DNA of 43,935 nt from Nonomuraea spiralis (GCF_014648435.1 NZ_BMRC01000053.1:1-43935); one strand, 5' to 3'; shown: positions 23,966 through 32,796, counted from the stretch's first letter. The notes: generated from the letters alone by a model not told the origin. Numbers and translations: made by a program.

Positions 23966-25956
23966 ACGATCCCCGCTCCGGCCCGACGAACCTCGCGCAA
24001 GATTCGGCGAACGTCGCCGTCCAGGCGGAAGCCATCCATGGACCGGTCAATGTCTACCAGGTCGCGGCGGCCCTGTCACCTGAGAAGACTTTCGAGGTCG
24101 GCCTTAACTGCCTGCGTGCCGGGATGGCTCAGGAGGCACGCCGGCAAATTTGCGACGCCGTGGTCATGCACAACTATGTCAACGGCCGCTCCTGCTTCTA
24201 CCTGTTGCTGGCCCTGCTCAGCGGCCGCACCCTGCAGCAGGTGCCGCCGAACGAGATCGCCATGCTGCGCTGCGTGCGCGGGGCCGTCAAGGACGACGAC
24301 GAATGGGTCGACGCGATCAAGCTGATCGACCATCTCCTGATGTCCCGTCCTCAGGAGGGCGGGGCTGGCGGCCTGGAGCAGGAATTCGAGAAGCTGACCG
24401 ACAAGCAGCGCAACGACGTCCTGCAGCACATGGAGATGTTCCTGGACAGCTCCGCCGAGGACGCTCTCTGGGCGCGCGCCTTCGACGCGGCCAGGAAGGA
24501 CAGCTTCGCGAGGGACCGGCTGGGTCGGGCCTGGAAGTTCTTCCAGCCGGAACCCATTGGCGCACGCGTACGGCCGGCAGGTCCGGTCGTCGTCGGACCT
24601 GGTACCTGGACCGGAGCCGCGGCGACCACCACGCTTGCCCTGGTGACCGTCAATTTCGTCGGCGCCACGGCATGGCAGCACGACGGGACGGCGGCGCTGT
24701 CCGCCCTGCTGGCTCTCGCGGCCGGCTGTTACGTGAGCGTGCGCAGCGGCGTGGAGTGGCGGTGCAGGAAGATGCGCCGCCAGGCGAAGGACCGCGAGGT
24801 TCTCCGCGGGCCGGCCACCACCATCCGCGGCGACGGGTTCGCGAGCAAGATCGACAGGCAATTCAACCACTATTTCGCGCTGTACACCCCGCCCGACGCG
24901 GACAGGGCTCGCTGGCTCTCGGAAACGGCGGGCGTCCGCCGGGCCCTGCGCGACGAGGTCGTCACCATATACCGGGAGAGCACGGTCAACGCCAAGCGCG
25001 TCGGCTGGCTCACCAGATACCTGGTCGCCGACGTCGCGCGGCGCTGGCAGGCGGGCAAGCTGTGGGACTACCGTAGGGAGTTGCGCGTCCCCTTGTCCGT
25101 GAAAGCGATGTGCGTGCTCACCTCGATCGCGGCAGCCGCGGCAGGCGCCTTCCTGGTCTGGAGCGGCGCGCACGTCAGGCTGTTGCCCGTGTCGCTGGCC
25201 GCTATCACCGGCCTGGCCTCGGTCTGGTTCGCGGCTCGCTTCTGGTTGCGCATCGCCGCGGAGTACAGGCGCCACTCCGCCGACAAGGCGGAGAAGGAAC
25301 GTTTGCTAGCTGGCCGCCAGGCGGCTTTCGAGCGGTGGAAGCGCAAACTCGCCGACAGACCGGACGATCTGGAAATGGCCCGCTGGCTAGAGTGCGACCG
25401 CAAGGCGCTGATGGAGCACGCGATGACCATCTACAGACTGAAACGCCAGGACGTCCTCGCCCATGCCTTCATCGAGGCACCCGCCACGCCCTCCTACGCC
25501 AGGGCGCGCGTCGAGGACGGGCCATGGCGCTATTCGAAATACAAGATCTTGCTTTTCCTGCTCACCAAGGACGGTGTGCGGCAGTTGACTGTGCACCTCG
25601 ACTTCCAGAAGGCCACAACCCGCAGTCGGGCACGCACCAACTATCGCTACGACGCGTTCACTTCGGTGCAGGTGGCCGAGACCGACAACGGGGAGAACGT
25701 CTTCGAGCTGACGCTGACCAACGGCGATCCGATCAAGGTCAAGGTGACGGATCCGCCTACGGAGGTCACCGAGATCGAGGACAAGGATCCACAGGGCGCG
25801 TCCCAGGTGACCCTCGGTACGGCGGGACTCGGCAATGCCCTGCACGTCCTGGAGGGGGTCGCCGCCGAGGGCAAGGAATGGATCGCCTTCGAACGCCAAC
25901 GCGAGAAGGCCCCCCTCGCAGAGGTCAGCAAGGCCGTGAATGCCATCTTCGCCTGA
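23962..25956 (+). CDS. Four-TM protein with N-terminal signalling motif and internal repeat
   Basis: The 664-residue protein starts at a GTG overlapping the MTAN stop. Residues 14-31 (DSANVAVQAEAIHGPVNV) repeat the motif of the MTAN protein. A helical region (about 40-195) follows, then two pairs of membrane helices (about 214-236/243-262 and 380-401/406-428). After each pair is a cytoplasmic helical unit containing ARWL...TIYR (316-338 and 473-492), suggesting internal duplication. The C-terminal part (about 518-605) is beta-rich (WRYSKYKILLFLLTKDGVRQ; NYRYDAFTSVQV; FELTLTNGDPIKV) and may be PH-like. No enzymatic motif is visible. It is likely a membrane effector or sensor acting with the MTAN protein; the family is not recognised. 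Confidence 0.75.
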   Translation: MNDPRSGPTNLAQDSANVAVQAEAIHGPVNVYQVAAALSPEKTFEVGLNCLRAGMAQEARRQICDAVVMHNYVNGRSCFYLLLALLSGRTLQQVPPNEIAMLRCVRGAVKDDDEWVDAIKLIDHLLMSRPQEGGAGGLEQEFEKLTDKQRNDVLQHMEMFLDSSAEDALWARAFDAARKDSFARDRLGRAWKFFQPEPIGARVRPAGPVVVGPGTWTGAAATTTLALVTVNFVGATAWQHDGTAALSALLALAAGCYVSVRSGVEWRCRKMRRQAKDREVLRGPATTIRGDGFASKIDRQFNHYFALYTPPDADRARWLSETAGVRRALRDEVVTIYRESTVNAKRVGWLTRYLVADVARRWQAGKLWDYRRELRVPLSVKAMCVLTSIAAAAAGAFLVWSGAHVRLLPVSLAAITGLASVWFAARFWLRIAAEYRRHSADKAEKERLLAGRQAAFERWKRKLADRPDDLEMARWLECDRKALMEHAMTIYRLKRQDVLAHAFIEAPATPSYARARVEDGPWRYSKYKILLFLLTKDGVRQLTVHLDFQKATTRSRARTNYRYDAFTSVQVAETDNGENVFELTLTNGDPIKVKVTDPPTEVTEIEDKDPQGASQVTLGTAGLGNALHVLEGVAAEGKEWIAFERQREKAPLAEVSKAVNAIFA

Positions 25957-25999
25957 CGAGCCATGCCCGATCGGTGACCCACTGCCGTTGATCGCTTGG

Positions 26000-26185
26000 A
26001 CGACGTAGTTCAGCGTTGAACGCGACAAACCAACAGCAGCACGATAGAAGGCACACAGAGTTCCTGGGTGCGATGATGCGGGTTGTGGTGATCAACCCGT
26101 TTACCAGGAGCTTTCGCATGCCGCCGCCGGGACACCGAATCGCGATCACGCTGGGACCAGGGCAGCCGCTGTGGAGCCTGAAAGG
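26000..26185 (-). mobile_element. Truncated IS5-family-like element, copy A
   Basis: Bases 26022-26185 align without net length change to 34181-34344, sharing stretches such as TGTGGTGATCAACCCGT and ATTCCTGGT-like and GCCTGAAA segments. On the minus strand it encodes the start of a transposase, FYRAAVGLSRSTLNYVV, as in HTH/DDE_Tnp_4 transposases, and breaks off at about 26000. Only the element's 5' end with its outer region is left. It lies 45 bases after the four-TM gene's stop. Confidence 0.6.
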
Positions 26186-26191
26186 GGCGAT

Positions 26192-27184
26192 TTACCGGGG
26201 GCGTGTTTTTTGGACTCGGGTTTCGACGTAGGCGGTGCTGACAGGGTTGCTCCACTTCCAGATCGCTCCTGCGGCGTTGAGCTTGCGTGCCATCTTGCCG
26301 ATCAGTTGATCTTCCTCGGCCGCGCTGAGTCGCTCGCCTGAGATGAGCTGGGTGTACCGCACGGTGTCGACGATGGCCGACTTCACCCGCTCGTGCGCCA
26401 GGTAGATGTCGAGATCCTGCTCCCACCCCTGCGTGTACTGGGCCGGCATGTTCCTCACCCAGTCGTCGAGTACAGCCTGGCGCTCGTCGTCGTAGTAGCT
26501 CATCTTGTGGAAGTGGACAGCAAGTTCGTAGACAGGGTCGCCCCACAGAGCGAGTTCCCAGTCGAGGAACACGACGTGTCCGTCACGGAAGATCATGTTC
26601 TTTCGGTGGACGTCGGCGTGGACGAGTGTGAATGGCCGTGGCGTGAGTTCGGGCCAGCGCGCGAGCACCGGCGTCAGCGGGTTTTCAGGGATGCCGAGTG
26701 CGGTGAACAGCGGCTGATAGGACTCGTGGAAGGTGTCGTAGACCTGTGCGGTCACGTCGGACAGTCGCGTGGCGAAGGCGGGCGGGTCGGCGTCAACCGG
26801 CCATGACGGCGGCAGCTCTGGCAGTTGATCCAGTGGAACCATGGTGAGCTGGACGAACAGCTCGACGACGTCTCCCAGTACGGCAGGTGGCACGCGGCTC
26901 CCCCGCGGAGCGAGGCTGTCGAGGACGTCTCCGGCGATGAACTCGTGAACCTGGAAAGGGGGCTCCTGCGACACATGCAGCAGCTTCGGGACATGGGTGA
27001 CATGCGGTGCAAGGGCAGCGAGGACGTCCTGCTCAGGCCAGATCCGAAGATCCATGGTGTCGGCCCCGGCGATCGGGATGCGGACGATGACCGGCCCGCT
27101 CGGGGTGTCGACTCGGACGTTGTCGTTGTAGAAGCCGCTGGCGCCGTTTCTGGCTTGGACAGCCGTGTTGTATAGGTTGAGCAT
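26192..27184 (-). CDS. APH/choline-kinase-like phosphotransferase
   Basis: The 330-residue kinase-fold protein contains the APH Brenner motif HADVHRKN at 189-196 (HxDxxxxN) and the metal-binding FLDWELALWGDP at 206-217, followed by the ELAVHFHKM helix. The N-lobe (about 15-80) has beta strands (VRVDTPSGPVIVRIPI) but only a weak Gly loop. The frame is open further upstream, but the ATG at 27184 is chosen because it overlaps the STAND gene's TGA (TGATG), implying coupled translation. APH-fold enzymes phosphorylate small molecules or proteins. The coupling to a STAND NTPase suggests a signalling partner rather than plain drug resistance (inference). Confidence 0.8.
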   Translation of the reverse strand: MLNLYNTAVQARNGASGFYNDNVRVDTPSGPVIVRIPIAGADTMDLRIWPEQDVLAALAPHVTHVPKLLHVSQEPPFQVHEFIAGDVLDSLAPRGSRVPPAVLGDVVELFVQLTMVPLDQLPELPPSWPVDADPPAFATRLSDVTAQVYDTFHESYQPLFTALGIPENPLTPVLARWPELTPRPFTLVHADVHRKNMIFRDGHVVFLDWELALWGDPVYELAVHFHKMSYYDDERQAVLDDWVRNMPAQYTQGWEQDLDIYLAHERVKSAIVDTVRYTQLISGERLSAAEEDQLIGKMARKLNAAGAIWKWSNPVSTAYVETRVQKTRPR

Positions 27185-29589
27185 CACGTACGCAGCCCCC
27201 GCAGGTGATTGTTCATCCGTGTCTCCAACGCCTCCAGTGTGTCCAATGGCTCGATGTTGTTCCGGGCCTGCTGGGCAGCCGCGCTGATCGTGTCGTCGGT
27301 GCGTTGGAGCATGCTGAGCAGGTATTCGGCCGTCATGAGTAATGTCGGATAGACCTCGACAGCCACCAACTCGTCCACCGCCCACCGGAGCGAGGCCATG
27401 GCCTGATCGGCCTGTCCGAGGCGGACATGGAGGCTGGCTCGGACGAGTTCCGCCCTGGCGCGACCGGACCGGTAGCCAGCCTTCTCCAAAGTGTGGCAAG
27501 CGTGATCCAGAGATGTGCGGGCGTCGTCGAAGTGCCCGATGGTCAGCTGGGCCTGGCCTAGAGCGGTGAACGCCTTGCCGGCCTCGTGCAGAGCGCCGAG
27601 GTCGTTGTTGGCCTCGACCGCTTCGCGCGCGACCGCGATGGCCGAGACCGGATCCGTCCAAGCGAGAAGTTCGGCGAAGTTGGTCTTGATCAGCGCTGCC
27701 CCGACAACGGTTCCCGCTTGGCGGTAGCGCATCTCCGCGTCGCGGAGATGCCGCTCCGCCCTCTCGAAGTCGTAGTTGAAGCGGGACGCCAGGTGAAGCA
27801 GCCGGGCCAGGTCTCCCCGAAGGATGTGGGCGTCCTCAGGACTGCTGGCGGTCACCTCGTCAGCCAGGAGGAACGCCCGGCGGAATCTGCCCTGGGCCAT
27901 GTGGAGATCCGCGCTCCACAGACCTGCAGGGTGGCGTTCCGGACCCTCGCGCCCCTCCCAGACGCTCGCGTAGATGTGCAGCGCCTCGGCAGTCTGCCCA
28001 CCGATGCGCCGCCCGTGCCCTGCGGCGACGGCGAGACGCGCACCCGCCCGGCTCGGTAGAGACCACGATCGTTCCGACGTCAACGTGTTGATCGTCTCGG
28101 CATCCCCCAGCAGGACCGCCGCCTCGGCCGCCAGGCACCGCGCTGTCTGGTCCAGAGCCTCGTCGGGTTCGCTCTGCTCGAGGAAATCCCTCAGATCGGC
28201 GACCAGGCCGGATACCCCTTGCGCTCCGCCCAGGGCGGCGATCCGGTCGGCGTAGTCCAGCAGCTGATCGCTGGACAGGACCTTGGCGCCGAGGCCGTGG
28301 TAGGCCGCTTCTCGGAGCGCCGTGGGGGCGTCGGTGCCGTGAGCGCGCTCGTTCCACAGGTCGTGCAGCACCCTGTGGGCCTCCTGTCTGATCGCAGTCG
28401 ACAGCCGCCCGCACAGAACACTGGTGATGAGCTGATGCAACTGGAACCGCGATTCCGGTGCGGGATACACGAAGGAATACGACGTCAGCCTCTCCCACGC
28501 GATCTGCCCAGCGGGAAGATGGAAGGCCTGCGCCAGCCGGGTGAACAGCTCGAAGTCAAAGGTACGCGCGACGCTCAGTAGCTCCAGGTAACGGCGCTCG
28601 TCCGGATCGACGTGTTGAAGGAAGCGCTGCATGATCTCGTCCTGGGAGACCACCTGCCGTCTGCTTTCGCTGTCAACGGCGAGGTGCAGGTAGAACGGCA
28701 CGCCGACGCTCGCCTTTGCGATCACCTGTTGCATGCGAGGATCGGTGACGCCGCCGTCGGTCAGCAACTCCATCCGCGCGTCCATGGGGAGTCCCTCCAA
28801 CGGGAGCTGGCGGATGATTCGCTCCCATTCCGGGGCGTATTGATGCCAGGGGAGCGGCTCTCTGCTCGCGATGACAACGAGGCCACGGTCAAGCTGGGCC
28901 ACCAGATCTCTCAGCCACACATCCGAGGCGGCTTGCCCGAGCGCATCGTAGGCGTCGATGACGACGAGGTACGGCCTGTCCTTGCGGCCGATGCGCAAGT
29001 CCTCGGCGAACAGATAGGTGACAGCGTCGACCAGGTCGGAGCCGGGAAGCTGGTCGAGCTGACCGAGCGTCTCATCGGTTCGTAGGTGACGCCGTCGCTT
29101 GCGGGCGTCAGCTCCCCGGTCCAGCAGCTTGATCAGCCCTACCGCGGTGGCGAACACCGGGACGCCGGAGGTGGCGTCCAGCACCTCTGTGAGGACCTCG
29201 CTGGACTCGATGAAGGGGAGCTCCCGGCGGCTCAGCCCGAGATGCGGATGCAGCCGCTGCCACAGCACCGCATAGGCGATGTCGTACCGGTCGAACCGTA
29301 CGCCCTGGCGGCCGAACTGCATACGCAGCACGGCCAAGGCGTCCTCTTGCTGGCGGTGCGCAGGAACCTGGAGATCCAACGTTGCCACCATGCAGCTGCC
29401 CTGGGCTCGCTGCTCGAACTCTCGCAGTAGGCGGGACTTTCCTATCCCGCCGACACCGGTGACGTTCAAGACGCGCGGCCCGTCGCCGACCTTCTCGAGC
29501 TCTTCGTCGAAGATCGCTCGTTGATCTTCCCGGTTGACGAAACGGCGATGCAGCGCCGCAACGCGACGGAATCGAGGCTCGAGAGCCAT
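27184..29589 (-). CDS. STAND/AAA-type NTPase with TPR-like repeats
   Basis: The 801-residue protein opens with FVNREDQRAIFDEEL (17-31) and Walker A GVGGIGKS at 45-52. Walker B YLVVIDAYDAL is at 207-217, a sensor-like VVIASREPLPW at 238-248 and a winged-helix-side GVPFYLHLAVD at 296-306: the order of STAND NTPases. From about 480 to 780 it is a solenoid of helical hairpins with TPR spacing (for example AGKAFTALGQAQLTIGHFDD then ARTSLDHACHTLEKAGY). No N-terminal effector domain is present, so output must go through a separate protein, most simply the coupled APH-type kinase. GAGG precedes the ATG. Confidence 0.85.
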   Translation of the reverse strand: MALEPRFRRVAALHRRFVNREDQRAIFDEELEKVGDGPRVLNVTGVGGIGKSRLLREFEQRAQGSCMVATLDLQVPAHRQQEDALAVLRMQFGRQGVRFDRYDIAYAVLWQRLHPHLGLSRRELPFIESSEVLTEVLDATSGVPVFATAVGLIKLLDRGADARKRRRHLRTDETLGQLDQLPGSDLVDAVTYLFAEDLRIGRKDRPYLVVIDAYDALGQAASDVWLRDLVAQLDRGLVVIASREPLPWHQYAPEWERIIRQLPLEGLPMDARMELLTDGGVTDPRMQQVIAKASVGVPFYLHLAVDSESRRQVVSQDEIMQRFLQHVDPDERRYLELLSVARTFDFELFTRLAQAFHLPAGQIAWERLTSYSFVYPAPESRFQLHQLITSVLCGRLSTAIRQEAHRVLHDLWNERAHGTDAPTALREAAYHGLGAKVLSSDQLLDYADRIAALGGAQGVSGLVADLRDFLEQSEPDEALDQTARCLAAEAAVLLGDAETINTLTSERSWSLPSRAGARLAVAAGHGRRIGGQTAEALHIYASVWEGREGPERHPAGLWSADLHMAQGRFRRAFLLADEVTASSPEDAHILRGDLARLLHLASRFNYDFERAERHLRDAEMRYRQAGTVVGAALIKTNFAELLAWTDPVSAIAVAREAVEANNDLGALHEAGKAFTALGQAQLTIGHFDDARTSLDHACHTLEKAGYRSGRARAELVRASLHVRLGQADQAMASLRWAVDELVAVEVYPTLLMTAEYLLSMLQRTDDTISAAAQQARNNIEPLDTLEALETRMNNHLRGLRT

Positions 29590-30342
29590 TCGACCTCTTC
29601 CTATGAGCAGCGATCAACTTGCGGCACGATCTCGACTCGCGTGCCGAGAGTGTGGTGGCACATACACCTCCGCCACTCCGGTCGGAGCGGCCGGTAGAAA
29701 CGCAGATGCCCATCAAAGATCGACGCATCGCCCGAGGTCAACGAGATCGTGAATAGGGACACCCGAAAGAGGCTCGGGCAGGATCCGTCACGCGAACGAC
29801 GCCGGGGTTAATTGGCTTATTTCATCATTCGCGTCGTGTGCGGCGAGTGAGTGTGTATAAACGTTCTTGGTAAGTTATCAATTGGTTGTCCTGCGTTTGC
29901 TCGCCGACTCTGCGGGTGATCGGCTACCGCGACGCCTTGTACGAGGCGGTGGGGCTGGCGAAGGCCGAGACAGTGACCCGGACGTTGTGCAGTCTTGGGC
30001 GGGCTATCGGCGCCGAACTGACCTCGATCGAGAGCCAGGAACGACGCGCGGACGAGGACCGGCGGCTGCTTGCCGGAGAACGGCACGCACGGTTCGAGGC
30101 GGCGGGGGCTGGGAACGGAGCGAGGTACCTGCTCGATTGCTATTGGGACAGCACACTTGACGGGGAAGCCACGAAGGCCCAGGCCCTACCGGTAGGAGAA
30201 GCCGCCGCGCCGGCCCTACACGAGCTTCGGGGAGCTCGTCAGCCGTTGCTCTCCGCGCGAATGTTGCTGTGTCGTATGGGGTGGAGGTCTTGGCCACGGT
30301 GATGTGCATGAGCATGGTCACCGCAATGGGGCTCTGCCGGCG
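29590..30342. other. Intergenic region with a possible broken gene
   Basis: The part next to 29590 contains the promoter region of the STAND gene, with a CGGCACG/CGTGCCG inverted repeat at 29622-29646. On the plus strand two frames give protein-like text: YQLVVLRLLADSAG (about 29872-29913), then IGYRDALYEAVGLAKAETVT and RTLCSLGRAIGAELTSIESQ (about 29920-30042), with a frameshift between them. That looks like a decayed gene, but I recognise no family and no start signal. The rest has no gene. Confidence 0.3.
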
Positions 30343-30870
30343 TCAGGGGGTGGCGGAGGGCTCGGGGGTTCCGTTGGGCCAGAGGCAGGTGGAGGTGGCG
30401 CCAAGGCTGAGCACATCATCGGCTGCCAAGCTGATGGTGATGAGAAAGTCGTCAGGGCGGGAGTGTCCATAGAGCTGCAGGCCGTTCTCGTGCTCGACCG
30501 CAATGTAGTGGCCCTGCTTCTGCCAGTACGCCTTCACCTCGGCGACCACCTCCTTGAGTGCATCCTCGGCTTTGGGCAGCCCGCGCAGGTAATACGAGCG
30601 ACTGACCTCGATCCGGTCTTCGGAGCCGCCGTCCTGTGGGTCGAGGCAGAGGCCGTCGTTGAGGCTGGGCTGATACAGGTCCAGTTGGGGCTTGGGATGG
30701 ATGACGCCGGCGGTCCCGTTGATGAGCTGCTCGATCCGGGTGAGTGCCTGTGCTTTGGTGATCGTGGGCTTGTTGGCCGATGGATTCATGGATCCTCCCA
30801 GGGCTCCGCCGGGAGCGCACCCGGCGACGAGAACCATTGCCGCGGTGATCAATCTGACGGCGCGGAACAT
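30343..30870 (-). CDS. Putative lipoprotein
   Basis: The 175-residue protein starts MFRAVRLITAAMVLVAGCAP, a signal peptide ending in a lipobox (VAGC, Cys18). It is therefore predicted to be lipid-anchored outside the membrane. The mature part is a small alpha/beta domain with KAQALTRIEQLINGTAGVIH and DALKEVVAEVKAYWQKQGHY; it resembles small actinobacterial secreted lipoproteins of unknown function. Its ATG follows immediately after the TAG of the hydrolase gene (TAGATG), so the two are translated as a pair. This suggests that the lipoprotein serves or restrains the hydrolase, for instance as an immunity-type partner. That link is inference. Confidence 0.75.
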   Translation of the reverse strand: MFRAVRLITAAMVLVAGCAPGGALGGSMNPSANKPTITKAQALTRIEQLINGTAGVIHPKPQLDLYQPSLNDGLCLDPQDGGSEDRIEVSRSYYLRGLPKAEDALKEVVAEVKAYWQKQGHYIAVEHENGLQLYGHSRPDDFLITISLAADDVLSLGATSTCLWPNGTPEPSATP

Positions 30871-32796
30871 CTAGTCTCCCGTCGGCGTGGGTGAAGACTG
30901 CGGAGTGGGCGACGGTGGGGACACCGGTTCTGAAGAAGGGCGTGGCAGCGGTGGCGGCGTCAGATGGGGTGTCGGATGCGGGGCCTGTTTCGGCGTTGGC
31001 AACTTCGATACTCGATCGTACTGGCCGTTGATTATGAATCCCATGTTCTCCAGGGAAGCCGAGCGCTGAGCCCAGTAACCAGAGTGTGCCGCGATGTCGT
31101 AGCCGGTGAAACCGGCCGGCGTGGGACGGACGAGGAAGCGGTTGGCGCCGAAGGCGATGTTACTGGGGTCGGTCCCAAAGGGGCCCGCACCATTCGGGAA
31201 CCAGGGGGTGAGCAGGCCTGAGATGGGATTCCGCCCGCCGCTGAGTGGGAGATGTCCGAGGTCGGCGACGGGGTCCTGGGGTGACTCGCCCACCCAGACT
31301 TGCTTGACTCCGAGATCGCTCGCCCGCGCTGCCATCGTCCCGGGGCTTCCCACCAGAATGAGCTGGTCGGCGAACGTCCCTTTCCTCGCTTGCGCGGCCA
31401 TGCCGGTCACCACGCTGCCGTAGCTGTGGCCCAGTACGGTGAATCGTGGTGTGCCGGTCGGCTGGTGGCTGCTGTGGAGACCGTCGAGGAAGCTGGCCAG
31501 TGGGCCTGCCCCGGCTTGGGCGAGGTAGGGCGATGCCACGGAGGTTTTGGCCCGGAGAATTCCCGCGTCGAGTTGTGGTGCCTCGTAGCCGAGCCAGATG
31601 ATCGAAGCGATCTTCGTGTGGGAGGGGGCAGAAATGTTGGCCTGGTCCCACAGGGTTGCGGCGCGGGTCGCGTCACCGCCGATCCCCTCCAGTGTGGTGC
31701 CGGTGCCCGGTACGGAGGTGACAACGGAGTCGGCCTTGTCGGGGTCGCCGAAGGAGATGGCGGTCTTGCCGAGTCCGCCCAGTTCGAGGTGGAGCAGGAG
31801 TGCCGGCGGGCGGCCGTTGACTCCGCCCATGGCCAGGCTCTTCTCGACGGCCTGGATCTGTCGTTGTTCCGCTTCCAGCGCATTGATATCCAGGCTTATG
31901 TGGGACTGTCGCGCCCCTTGCTTCATGCGCTGCTCCAGCTGCCTCAGTTCCGCCAACTGCTTGGCAATGGCGTCCTTGCGTAAGCCCAGGTAGGCGCGGT
32001 TTGCGCTGTCGCGGGTGGCGGCGGGTACGCCGTTGAGTGAGCCGATCAGCTGTGGTGAGGCGTTGATGAGCCGCTGGCGGGCGGCCGGGTCGAGGAGCTG
32101 CCACCAGGAGTTGACCCGGGAGGCGAGGGTCGGGTCCTTGCCGTCGTTCTGCGCTGCTACCACCTTCTCCAGCGCCGAGGGGTCGCCGGCCGCTGCGGCG
32201 GTCAGAACGGTGCCGAGGCCGCTCGGGTCGGAGGCAGAGCCGCCGAAGAGCCCGAAGCCAACCACGGCCGCGTTGGCCATGTCGCCGTCGGGACGCTGCT
32301 GGAGTACGGTCAGCCGCCTGCGCAGGTCGGTGGCCTGATCGGCTGCCCAGGCGCCTACTCCCGTGACCTGTTGAGCCGGCGCGACGCTGACGCCTGCAGA
32401 AGCAAGCGCCCCGGAGAGCTGGCTTCCCGCGGCGGGGAGGTCATGTCCGGCGCGCTCCAGGTCGGCCACCATGCGGGTCATTGCCTCCACGTTCATCCCG
32501 GCGTATCCGCCGCCTGCGGACGTGGCGGCGGGGAGCGGGGTTGACAGCGACGGCGTGGTGGGGTGGCCGCCGAGGGCACGGATGCGCTCGGCGATCTGCG
32601 TTGCTGCAGTTTCGAAGGCCTGCTGGAGCTGGGTGCGCTGGTCGCGGGTGGCTTGCGTGAAGGGGCCCGCGCCGCCGCCGACCCAGGCGTGGGCCGCCAT
32701 CTGGCGCATGCTGGAGTCGAGCGCGCTGATGTGATCGCCCGCCAGTCGCACCACGCGGCTGAGGGCTTCTTCTAAACCGGCTGTCTCGCCTCCCAC
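30871..32796 (-). CDS. WxG-like N-terminal, DUF1023-type alpha/beta hydrolase
   Basis: The 641-residue protein begins with a helical hairpin containing AWVGGGAGPF (37-46), like WXG100/ESX proteins that guide type VII secretion. A long helical part follows (about 100-325). The alpha/beta hydrolase domain (about 330-580) carries the nucleophile elbow LGHSYGSVV (Ser458) and a late His in AAHSGYW. This is the DUF1023 architecture often linked to type VII secretion. The last 40 residues are a Pro/Ser/Thr-rich tail. No signal peptide is seen. It is co-translated with the lipoprotein. An exported lipase/esterase or toxin-like role is possible; the substrate is unknown. Confidence 0.8.
   Translation of the reverse strand: MGGETAGLEEALSRVVRLAGDHISALDSSMRQMAAHAWVGGGAGPFTQATRDQRTQLQQAFETAATQIAERIRALGGHPTTPSLSTPLPAATSAGGGYAGMNVEAMTRMVADLERAGHDLPAAGSQLSGALASAGVSVAPAQQVTGVGAWAADQATDLRRRLTVLQQRPDGDMANAAVVGFGLFGGSASDPSGLGTVLTAAAAGDPSALEKVVAAQNDGKDPTLASRVNSWWQLLDPAARQRLINASPQLIGSLNGVPAATRDSANRAYLGLRKDAIAKQLAELRQLEQRMKQGARQSHISLDINALEAEQRQIQAVEKSLAMGGVNGRPPALLLHLELGGLGKTAISFGDPDKADSVVTSVPGTGTTLEGIGGDATRAATLWDQANISAPSHTKIASIIWLGYEAPQLDAGILRAKTSVASPYLAQAGAGPLASFLDGLHSSHQPTGTPRFTVLGHSYGSVVTGMAAQARKGTFADQLILVGSPGTMAARASDLGVKQVWVGESPQDPVADLGHLPLSGGRNPISGLLTPWFPNGAGPFGTDPSNIAFGANRFLVRPTPAGFTGYDIAAHSGYWAQRSASLENMGFIINGQYDRVSKLPTPKQAPHPTPHLTPPPLPRPSSEPVSPPSPTPQSSPTPTGD

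Noticed and set aside
24076..25275. 399-codon minus-strand frame opposite the four-TM gene
   Set aside because: Antisense of a well-supported coding frame; the product has no membrane segments or motifs.
26192..27184. APH-type gene as a drug-resistance determinant
   Set aside because: The kinase is coupled to a STAND NTPase and lacks the features of any specific aminoglycoside phosphotransferase I can name, so a resistance label is not supported.
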